From CAZPFP01 sp964585895 (GTDB taxonomy: Bacteria > Patescibacteriota > Microgenomatia > PFEM01 > JAHIFH01), in assembly GCA_964585895.1 (NCBI GenBank), contig CAZPFP010000027.1:1-8860 (forward strand): a stretch of DNA of 8,860 nucleotides, given 5' to 3'. The position numbers were made by a program, and so were the translations under genes. The notes below the pieces were generated by a model. It made no database searches, was not told the DNA's origin, and saw nothing but the letters and a program-made list of their open reading frames with translations. Below are positions 1-6,183 of this stretch, one piece after another (position 1 is the first letter of the stretch; the number at the start of each line of letters is the position of its first letter).

Positions 1-23
1 GCGGCTTGATACAGTTGTAATAA

Positions 24-1244
24 CTATCCCCTTTTCCCTCCTGGCCAGAAAAAAGCCGTTAAGAAGACCATTGATAAATAGCCAAGGTGGCTGTTGTTGA
101 AATAACGGGAAAAGTACCAGAAGACAAGGGTAAAAACGCCATAGCAAACAATCAACCGCCAAACTGTTGGCGATTTTCTTAACCACCAGAAAAGAAAAAC
201 AGCCAGTGGCAAACAAGTAAGCGCCTGCCAAATCCAGAAAGGATAATAAGCATTAATATCACTAATTATTCCCCTTTGATTAAGAATNNNNNNNNNNACA
301 GGATAGCTATGGGAAACGCTGCCGGCAAGGTAAAAAATCGTACTTTCTAAAAAGGCTTTCATGTCCCAGAAGAAAAAAGGCAGCACAATAACCCCAAAAA
401 CCAAAACAAAAGGTAAAAGATTTTTTATTGTCTGAAGCAGGCTTTTTTTGCTTTTCAGCCAAAGGAAAACAAGGTAAAAAGGAAAAATCGGCCAGGCAGA
501 TTGTTTGGTGGCAAAAGCTAAAGCTAAAGGGATGCCTGCTAGAGAATAACGCTTTTTTTCCAACCAATACCAGGACCAAAAAAGAAAAGCAAACATGAAG
601 ATATCCGCCCGTCCTTCTAGAAAATAGCCTAAGGTAGCCGGATTAAAAGCTAAAAGAATTAAGAATAAGTGGCGAGTTTCCCCTTTTTTAACTAATCGCC
701 AAGCCAAAACCAATAAAAAGAAAAACAAAAACAGCAAGGGCATCCGCCCATCAAAAAAACCAAAAACAGAAATGGAGAAAAAGTAAAAGGGTAAAGAAAA
801 TAAGAAATACCAGGGCATCATCACAAAATGAAACAAAGCTGGGTTAATCGCCGCTTCTGAATAGTGCCATTCTTCCAAAGGCGTCCCAAAATAAAAAGAG
901 GCATAAGGATTCTTTCCTTGAAGAAAGAATTGAATGACTGACTCAAGCTGTAAAACAATATCGTGGATATTATAAATAGGTGAAGTTTGATGACGAACAA
1001 TAATCGCCGCCAGAAAAGCACTGCCAATCACTAAAATAATTATCGCCCATAACCATAAAGATTTTAATCTTTCTAGTTTTGCCTTTTTCCACTTAACTAA
1101 ATCCAATCCTAAATAGCCTAAGAGCAAACCAAAAATAATCCCGAAAAGCCAATAGGGTGTTTCTCCCGGACCAATCCGGTAAGTCATGATAAAAGGCGTG
1201 ACTAAACAAAAAAGTAGAATCGCTGAAAAAGAAAAGTTGCCCAT
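24..1244 (-). CDS. GT87-like (DUF2029-type) GT-C membrane glycosyltransferase, interrupted by an N gap
   Basis: A protein of about 406 residues with roughly ten hydrophobic segments, resembling GT87-type polyprenyl-phosphate-dependent (often mannosyl) transferases. After the second or third helix, the first large loop contains N92-I-H94-D95, a candidate catalytic acidic position, then GKNPYA (110-115), a hallmark of this group. EGRAD (210-214) and the AFATKQSAWP stretch (243-252, K247-Q248) match the conserved small-G/R/D helix and K-x-x-P-type loop. A run of ten N falls at residues ~316-319; the same frame resumes with family-like sequence (SRYFNNSHLGYL, 379-390), so the gene is probably intact with an uncertain insertion length. 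It lacks the large C-terminal soluble domain of the GT39-like neighbours. Start: ATG at 1244 after a weak AAAGAAG. It lies downstream of a DPM1-like GT2 gene, a plausible donor maker. Sugar and acceptor are unknown. Confidence 0.8.
   Translation of the reverse strand: MGNFSFSAILLFCLVTPFIMTYRIGPGETPYWLFGIIFGLLLGYLGLDLVKWKKAKLERLKSLWLWAIIILVIGSAFLAAIIVRHQTSPIYNIHDIVLQLESVIQFFLQGKNPYASFYFGTPLEEWHYSEAAINPALFHFVMMPWYFLFSLPFYFFSISVFGFFDGRMPLLFLFFFLLVLAWRLVKKGETRHLFLILLAFNPATLGYFLEGRADIFMFAFLFWSWYWLEKKRYSLAGIPLALAFATKQSAWPIFPFYLVFLWLKSKKSLLQTIKNLLPFVLVFGVIVLPFFFWDMKAFLESTIFYLAGSVSHSYPXXXXILNQRGIISDINAYYPFWIWQALTCLPLAVFLFWWLRKSPTVWRLIVCYGVFTLVFWYFSRYFNNSHLGYLSMVFLTAFFWPGGKRG
288..297. other. Assembly gap (10 N)
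   Basis: Ten consecutive N lie inside the GT87-like gene. As given, the frame is the same on both sides, which fits a true length of ten bases or ten plus a multiple of three. The codon touching its upstream side (in gene direction) reads GTN and so is Val if the gap is placed correctly. Confidence 0.98.
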
Positions 1245-1316
1245 CTTCTTTATTACACTTCGCCTTACGGCTCGTATAATCCTTTTACAAGAATTATAAT
1301 ACCATCTCCTAATTAA
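1245..1316. promoter_or_regulatory. Intergenic gap with promoter-like sequences on both strands
   Basis: This 72-base gap separates the GT2 gene and the GT87-like gene. On the minus strand a perfect TATAAT (1298-1293) could be a -10 box for the GT87-like gene, but only weak -35 matches lie upstream. AGGAG followed by an ATG at about 1305-1303 opens only a three-codon frame ending in TAA. No GC-rich terminator is present; GCC-GTAA-GGC (1272-1263) makes just a three-pair stem. Confidence 0.3.
1252..1280 (+). promoter_or_regulatory. Sigma-70-like promoter match pointing antisense to the operon
   Basis: On the plus strand ATTACA (four of six against TTGACA, 1252-1257) and a perfect TATAAT (1275-1280) are 17 bases apart, the optimal spacing. 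A transcript from here would run antisense into the GT2 gene at 1317-2033. No credible plus-strand gene follows. AT-rich DNA produces such matches by chance, so this is a weak call. Confidence 0.25.
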
Positions 1317-2033
1317 TTAAGGAAAGAATCGATATTTGATTAATGTCCAAAGCGCAATCGAACCATCCTTTAGAGTTTGTAGTTTTTTTCCTTCTTCATA
1401 GCCTCGCGGTGTGGTGACAATCGGTATCTCCTTTATCCGATAGCCCTTTTTTAATAATTTAGAAGTTATTTCCGGTTCAAATTCAAAACTGCGGGCTTTA
1501 AGCTGCATACCTTGGATGGCTTTCTTAGGAAAAAGCTTGTAACAAGTTTCCATGTCCGTAAGCCATTGTCCATAAAAAAGACTGGTGATTAAACTTAAAA
1601 ATCGGTTGCCAAAATAGTGAAGCAAAAACTGGAGTCTTTTCTCATCTCTTTTAAGATTGGGCCACCTTTGCAGTCTTGTCCCGTAAACAACTTTTGCTTT
1701 TCCTTCAAGAATTGGCTTGAGTAGTCTGGGAATATCTTGGGGATTGTATTCCAAATCAGCGTCTTGGATTAAAATGTAATCTCCTTTAGCTTGCTTCATC
1801 CCAGTTCTGACAGCGGCGCCTTTGCCTTGATTTTGAGAATGACAAATCACTCTCAATTGAGTCTGTTCCTTTTTGATTTTTTCTAAAATCTCTCTTGTCC
1901 CATCAGTTGATTTGTCATCAACGACCACAATTTCTTTAACCACTTGAGGAATTTTAATGGCTATCACTTGCTTTAATATTTCCTTAATGGTCTTTTTTTC
2001 GTTAAAAACTGGAATAATAATGGAAAGCTTCAT
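1317..2033 (-). CDS. DPM1-like GT2 polyprenyl-phosphate glycosyltransferase (soluble)
   Basis: A 238-residue GT2 enzyme expected to make a polyprenyl-phosphate sugar from a nucleotide sugar on the cytoplasmic side. It has the full classical motif set: IIIPVFNE (5-12), VVVDDKSTDGT (36-46), QDADLEYNP (90-98) with the metal-binding D91-A-D93, YGTR (117-120), TDMETCYKLF (159-168), FEFEPEI (183-189), and the YEEGKK (212-217) plus DGSIALW (223-229) tail. It lacks the C-terminal TM helices of GtrB-type enzymes. It differs strongly from the other DPM1-like protein in the window (DAD against HPD; ETCYK against HTGFRAY), so they probably load different sugars. It sits between a GT39-like and a GT87-like GT-C gene, which are natural users of its product. 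An AGGA lies only two bases before the ATG, unusually close. Confidence 0.92.
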   Translation of the reverse strand: MKLSIIIPVFNEKKTIKEILKQVIAIKIPQVVKEIVVVDDKSTDGTREILEKIKKEQTQLRVICHSQNQGKGAAVRTGMKQAKGDYILIQDADLEYNPQDIPRLLKPILEGKAKVVYGTRLQRWPNLKRDEKRLQFLLHYFGNRFLSLITSLFYGQWLTDMETCYKLFPKKAIQGMQLKARSFEFEPEITSKLLKKGYRIKEIPIVTTPRGYEEGKKLQTLKDGSIALWTLIKYRFFP

Positions 2034-2047
2034 CTTCCTATTTTTAT

Positions 2048-3661
2048 TTATTCAGTGGCATAAATTTTCCAAATTATCCGCGCTGGTTCCATGAATTCTT
2101 TAATCACTAATGACGGCACCACTTGCTGATGGCAGTTCTTTATTTCAGGCACAATATATAAAGTTTTAGGCGGCAAGGACTCCATTAGGATTTTATCATC
2201 AACATCAAGACAACCGTCAGTAAAGGTAATGTTTTCCAATTGACTAGGCACTTTTTCGTTCCAGGTTTTTTGAATTTTTTTTGGGTCCACCTTAGCAAAA
2301 ACACCGTATTGAAGAATAAACATTTTGCCTGGTCCAACCACCTCTATTTGGTCATATTTTTCTTGATTATCCTTGATTAAGATCGCTAGTTCCCGATTGC
2401 TTCTGAACCAAGTTTCCGCTCCGTAAATACGGTAACGAAAGTGGTATTGGTACAAATAACTGGCCACTAAAAACAAATACCAAATAATAAAAACCACCAT
2501 TACTTTCTTTCGATGAGCAACAACCATTTTTTGAAAAGAAAAAATGCCTAAGCCGACTAATAAACAAAGAAAGGGTATCATCATCACGGCCCGCATCACA
2601 TAGCTGGTATCAATCGTAAAAGTAGTCGTTAAAGGGGCGATTAAAAGAGAAAGTAAAATAATTTTTCTTGCTCCTTTATATTTCTGAAGTAAAACAAACA
2701 ATCCTAGTAACAGCAAGGGCAGCTCAATAATATACATTACTCCTCGGAAAAAAGTTCCATAAAGACCCGCTAAGCCAGTGGTTTCACCGTAAAGAAATAA
2801 AAACTGCGGGGAAAAGGCATTTAAATATTTTTCGCGCATGATTCGTAAGAAATAAAGGGGCTTGTTATTAAATATCTGACGCATATTAAAAGGAGCCAGG
2901 CTTTTTTCCCTTTCTAAATTAACAAAATTAGCAGCGGTTTCCATATCGTTGTAAAGAAAAAGACCGCCTCTTTCTAATCCTCCTTGGCCTTTGCCAATGA
3001 TAAAAAAGGAGATAATAATCACGAAAACAACCGTCAGAAAAAAGGCAAGTTCTTTTTTTCTTTTGAAAACATTTTTGTAGGTAAAAACAAGCACAAAAAC
3101 AAAGAAAATAAAAAATATTTTCGTGGCGTGATAACTGTAAAAAGCTAAAATAAAAAGGGGCAAAGACCAATTGATATTGCCTTTCTTAACATTTTTAATA
3201 AAAATTAAAGCGGCCAAAAGAAAGAAAAACAAAGCCACGCCTGCTTCATAAGCAGACCTCGAGATATGAAGATGCCAGGGAGAAACAGCCAAAACCAAAG
3301 CACTGACTAAACCAATTTCCTCCTTTTTAAATAGTTCTTTAGCTAATAAAAAAAACAGGAAAACAGAACCCACTCCTAAAAGCGCGTAAAGAAAACGACC
3401 GGTAAAAACTGAAAGACCCAAAATTCTAAGAAAAATGGCATTAAGATAAATAGGCACCGGCGATAAAGGGTTCTCTAAGTTAAAGGAAAAAGGCAAGAAC
3501 TTACCGCCAACATCTTTAAGGGTTTGGGAAATAGAGTAAGCACTATAAATATAGCTTGCTTCATCATTGGTGATACCATAAGGCATTTGGCCTAACTGCC
3601 AAAAGCGCAGAATAGCCGCTAAAACAAGAATGGCAACGATGATTAAATTTTTGTTTTTCAT
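2048..3661 (-). CDS. GT-C membrane glycosyltransferase (GT39/ArnT-like), full length
   Basis: A 537-residue multipass enzyme, the third full-length GT-C paralogue. TM1 (about 5-19) is followed by the first loop with T31-N32-D33-E34-A35. The loop then differs clearly from its paralogues (NLENPLSPVPIYL), which suggests a different acceptor or donor. SPWH (127-130) and R135-x3-E139 are conserved. A segment FSPQFLFLYG (283-292) resembles the shortened GT-C protein upstream more than the other two. The soluble C-terminal domain (about 410-537) has K457-x-D-P-x3-Q464 and cysteines 484 and 510. It follows a 102-base gap with a terminator-like hairpin, so it probably begins a second transcription unit, although no convincing promoter is seen; a TGTAAT near 3681-3686 lacks a good -35. 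The Shine-Dalgarno is weak and purine-rich. The downstream GT2 gene starts 14 bases after its TAA. Confidence 0.88.
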   Translation of the reverse strand: MKNKNLIIVAILVLAAILRFWQLGQMPYGITNDEASYIYSAYSISQTLKDVGGKFLPFSFNLENPLSPVPIYLNAIFLRILGLSVFTGRFLYALLGVGSVFLFFLLAKELFKKEEIGLVSALVLAVSPWHLHISRSAYEAGVALFFFLLAALIFIKNVKKGNINWSLPLFILAFYSYHATKIFFIFFVFVLVFTYKNVFKRKKELAFFLTVVFVIIISFFIIGKGQGGLERGGLFLYNDMETAANFVNLEREKSLAPFNMRQIFNNKPLYFLRIMREKYLNAFSPQFLFLYGETTGLAGLYGTFFRGVMYIIELPLLLLGLFVLLQKYKGARKIILLSLLIAPLTTTFTIDTSYVMRAVMMIPFLCLLVGLGIFSFQKMVVAHRKKVMVVFIIWYLFLVASYLYQYHFRYRIYGAETWFRSNRELAILIKDNQEKYDQIEVVGPGKMFILQYGVFAKVDPKKIQKTWNEKVPSQLENITFTDGCLDVDDKILMESLPPKTLYIVPEIKNCHQQVVPSLVIKEFMEPARIIWKIYATE

Positions 3662-3701
3662 CTTATTCTTTTTCTTTCAATTACAGACTTTCTTGCTTTT
3701 T

Positions 3702-3747
3702 AAAACGACGTCTTCTGCGAACTAAGAGTCCGCAGTTTCCGTCTTTT
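3702..3747 (-). terminator. Probable intrinsic terminator or attenuator hairpin
   Basis: Read on the minus strand, an inner hairpin CTGCGGACT-CTT-AGTTCGCAG (3735-3715) makes nine pairs including one G-U. It is enclosed by a 4x4 internal loop (GAAA facing AAGA) and by an outer stem in which AAAAGACG (3747-3740) pairs with CGTC-G-TTTT (3710-3702), with one bulged G. The structure ends in four T. On the plus strand the G-U becomes an A-C mismatch, so minus-strand RNA folds better, in agreement with the gene direction. It lies between two GT-C genes and may separate two transcription units or reduce read-through. The T-run is short, so termination may be partial. Confidence 0.5.
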
Positions 3748-3750
3748 CTC

Positions 3751-3781
3751 AGCGAGGTAAGCTTCATTGGGTTTCCTCGCT
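3751..3781 (-). other. GC-rich inverted repeat spanning the stop codon of the 557-residue GT-C gene
   Basis: On the transcribed strand AGCGAGG (3781-3775) can pair with CCTCGCT (3757-3751), a perfect seven-base stem around a 17-base loop that contains the TGA stop (3766-3764). It ends three bases before a second, longer hairpin. It is GC-rich in an AT-rich region. It could be part of a transcript-end or 3'-protecting structure, or chance. Confidence 0.4.
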
Positions 3782-5437
3782 TCGAAAATAATCAGCGGCA
3801 AGATCTTTGTCTATATCCACCAAGTGAAAAGCCGGAGTTTTATCTTCACGATAGATAGTCTCCAAAACTTGGGCGTATGGTCGTTCTTCACATTCTCCCC
3901 TGTCAATAAAAAGAGTTTTCTCTTCCTGTAAAGCATTCTCTTTCTCTTGCGAAGGACAGTCGCGGGGAATAAAAATATATTTATCGAAGCCACCGTAATC
4001 AGGGTCTCGGGGAGAACCAAGGCTCTGGTAATGAGCGGGATCGTACTTTTGGTAAAACAAGAAAAATATGTAGGGAGCACCGTGACCTTTGGTGACGAGA
4101 ATCTTTTCGTAATCAGGGTAAAGCTGGGTAACGGAAGTAATTAACTGTTTATAGCCATATTGGCGGTGCCAGGGTCGGTGAAATCTTTGATGAATATAAT
4201 ATTGATGAGAATAATAAAGAAAGTTCAAGAAAAAAAGTCCCCCTATAAGTAATAGAAACGGAAGAAGAGCTTTTCTCTTTATCTTCACCACCAGATTTTT
4301 AATCTTAAAAAAACCAAAGGCTGTGGTTATGTTTAGGGCGGGCAGCATTGCTAAAGAACGATAAACATTAGGAGTCTCGTCAACAGTAAAAGCAGCGGGT
4401 AAAGGAGCAATCACTATCCAGCAGAAAAGAAAATAGGCCCAATTCTTTTTCTCCTTGAAAAGAAAATATATTCCCGAGAGAAGAAAAGGCAGTTCAACAA
4501 GCGATAAAAGCCCAACATTGGGAATGGCCACTCGCGGAGGCTGTCCTCCATCTAAAATTAGATAGTCAAGGGTAAAGTATTCACCGTATTTTCTTAATAT
4601 CCCTAAAGAATAATTGGTAACTTTGTTATGGAAGAAACGCACCACTAGCGGATTTGTCCCCGCTGGTTCTTCCCTGATTTGTTCTTCTAAAATCAACCTC
4701 ACCTCTGGATGAGTAAAAATATTTAATTGCTCAAAACGAACCGCACTTCCTTTAAAAAAGAAGGAAAAATAAAAAATTGAGGCGAGTAAGATTAATGCCA
4801 AAGAGATGGGAAAAATTCTTCCTTTCTTAAAGAGAGATTTTCTAAAAAAGAAAAAAATGAGCAACAGAAATAAAGGCAAGAAAAAACGGGGAGCATAATA
4901 AAAATGAATGCTCAAAAACCAGCACAGGAAAGCAAGAAATAAATCTCTTTTTTTCGTTTTTTCGTTAAAAAGCAAAAAGAAAAACAAACCTAAAAGAACT
5001 AAAAAGAGGGCGACAACTTTCTCACTTGCCTCCCGAGACAAATCCAGGTGCCAAAAGGAAAAAGCAAGTAAAAAAGTCGAATAAAGACTTATTTCCTTGT
5101 TTTTAGTAATCTTTTGGGTCAAAAAATAAAGCAAGACAACGGTTAATAAAGAAAAGACTGCCGATGGAAAACGAACCGCATATTCGGTCAAACCCCAGAC
5201 GGCCACGGTAGGAATGGTTAAATAAGTGTAAAGGGCTGGTCTGAAATCGCCAAAAGCTTCCAAAACTAGGGAAGGAAAATGCCCAAATTCATCTCTACCC
5301 GTTTCTAGAAAAGAGTAAGCATTATAACCAAAAACTGCTTCATCAGCATGTAAAGAAGTTGGCACTTGTCCCAATTGGTAGAACCGCAAAAAGAAAGCCG
5401 CTAGGATAATTAAAACAAGAAAAATTTTTGTTTTCAT
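3764..5437 (-). CDS. GT-C membrane glycosyltransferase (GT39/ArnT-like), full length
   Basis: A 557-residue multipass enzyme, paralogous to the 526- and 537-residue GT-C proteins in this window. TM1 (about 4-19) leads into the first loop with H30-A31-D32-E33-A34 and then ETGRDEFG. RFPSA (89-93), FWH (128-130), R135-x3-E139 and further hydrophobic segments follow to about 410. The C-terminal soluble domain carries K464-x-D-P-x3-Q471 and cysteines 494 and 516. Residues ~230-305 form a large loop rich in charged residues, longer than in the 526-residue paralogue. The family uses polyprenyl-phosphate sugars outside the membrane; the acceptor is unknown. Residues 190-200 are almost pure Phe/Leu/Ile, written in T-rich runs. 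Its ATG overlaps the upstream GT2 stop (ATGA); the Shine-Dalgarno is weak, so expression likely depends on coupling. It is the last gene before the hairpin-containing gap. Confidence 0.88.
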   Translation of the reverse strand: MKTKIFLVLIILAAFFLRFYQLGQVPTSLHADEAVFGYNAYSFLETGRDEFGHFPSLVLEAFGDFRPALYTYLTIPTVAVWGLTEYAVRFPSAVFSLLTVVLLYFLTQKITKNKEISLYSTFLLAFSFWHLDLSREASEKVVALFLVLLGLFFFLLFNEKTKKRDLFLAFLCWFLSIHFYYAPRFFLPLFLLLIFFFFRKSLFKKGRIFPISLALILLASIFYFSFFFKGSAVRFEQLNIFTHPEVRLILEEQIREEPAGTNPLVVRFFHNKVTNYSLGILRKYGEYFTLDYLILDGGQPPRVAIPNVGLLSLVELPFLLSGIYFLFKEKKNWAYFLFCWIVIAPLPAAFTVDETPNVYRSLAMLPALNITTAFGFFKIKNLVVKIKRKALLPFLLLIGGLFFLNFLYYSHQYYIHQRFHRPWHRQYGYKQLITSVTQLYPDYEKILVTKGHGAPYIFFLFYQKYDPAHYQSLGSPRDPDYGGFDKYIFIPRDCPSQEKENALQEEKTLFIDRGECEERPYAQVLETIYREDKTPAFHLVDIDKDLAADYFRSEETQ

Positions 5438-6183
5438 TTTCTTTTTTCAACAAACATTTTTGATTTTATTCCCAGAGCTTGCAAGATGTATTTTAACAAA
5501 GTCAAAAGAGTTATTAAACCATAGCGAACTGATCTGGGAAAATTGATCGTTGAAGCTTCGGGAAAATAACGTACCGGAACTGGGATTTCACCAATTTTAA
5601 AACCGGCGGCAACCGCTGAGATTAAAATCTCTTGGTCAAAAACAAAATCATTAGAAAACCGCTGAAAAGGTAATATCCGAAGAACCTTACTGGTATAAGC
5701 CCGAAAGCCTGTATGATATTCAGAAAGGTTAAGCCCCAAAACAAAGTTTTCTACTAGAGTTAAGAACCGATTAGCCAGATATTTATATAAGGGCATGCCT
5801 CCTTCAAGGGCCTCTTTTCTACTTCTGATTCGACTGCCGAGCACAATATCAAAACGATTGTCAATAATTAGTTTAACTAGGTCTCCGGTCAAGGAGGCAT
5901 CATACTGATAGTCCGGATGAATCATGACAATAATATCAGGCTTGTTTTTAAGCGCCTCCCAATAACAGGTCTTTTGATTACCGCCATAACCTAAATTTTT
6001 GGGATGAAGAAAAGTCTTAAGACCAAGCTTCTGGGCGATTTTAACTGTTTTGTCTTGACTATCATCATCAACCACAATTACCTTATCCGCCACACCTTTA
6101 GGGATATCGCGGTACGTCTTCTCTAAAGTTTTTTCAGCATTATAGGCAGGCATCACCACCACCACTCTCTTATCTTTTTTCAT
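5434..6183 (-). CDS. DPM1-like GT2 polyprenyl-phosphate glycosyltransferase (soluble)
   Basis: A 249-residue GT2 enzyme of the dolichol-phosphate-mannose-synthase type, expected to move a hexose from a nucleotide sugar to polyprenyl phosphate on the cytoplasmic face. Visible motifs: MPAYN (11-15) at the first strand, VVDDDSQD (38-44) for nucleotide binding, HPDYQYD (89-95) at the usual metal-binding DxD position, GSR (117-119), EYHTGFRAY (155-163) and FDQE (182-185). The C-terminal hydrophobic stretch (about 222-237) may associate with the membrane, but the two to four TM helices of GtrB/ArnC-type enzymes are absent. It lies between two full-length GT-C genes, with ATGA overlaps on both sides, so its lipid-linked product probably feeds one or both. 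A strong AAGGGAGG Shine-Dalgarno sits four bases before the ATG. The sugar cannot be deduced. Confidence 0.9.
   Translation of the reverse strand: MKKDKRVVVVMPAYNAEKTLEKTYRDIPKGVADKVIVVDDDSQDKTVKIAQKLGLKTFLHPKNLGYGGNQKTCYWEALKNKPDIIVMIHPDYQYDASLTGDLVKLIIDNRFDIVLGSRIRSRKEALEGGMPLYKYLANRFLTLVENFVLGLNLSEYHTGFRAYTSKVLRILPFQRFSNDFVFDQEILISAVAAGFKIGEIPVPVRYFPEASTINFPRSVRYGLITLLTLLKYILQALGIKSKMFVEKRK

Noticed and set aside
1..23. Possible start of another gene downstream of the GT87-like stop
   Set aside because: Only 23 bases remain, with no start codon or motif that can be interpreted.
1292..1305. Small open frame after AGGAG in the 72-base gap
   Set aside because: It reads only M-V-L then TAA and is out of frame with the next gene; too short to call.
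3662..3763. tRNA or other structured RNA gene in the gap
   Set aside because: The two hairpins do not make a cloverleaf, and no T-loop or acceptor-stem signature is visible; a terminator or attenuator fits better.
3947..4144. Open frame of 65 codons on the plus strand
   Set aside because: It is antisense to the conserved C-terminal domain of the 557-residue GT-C gene, has no recognisable domain, and is explained by low stop frequency opposite a real gene.
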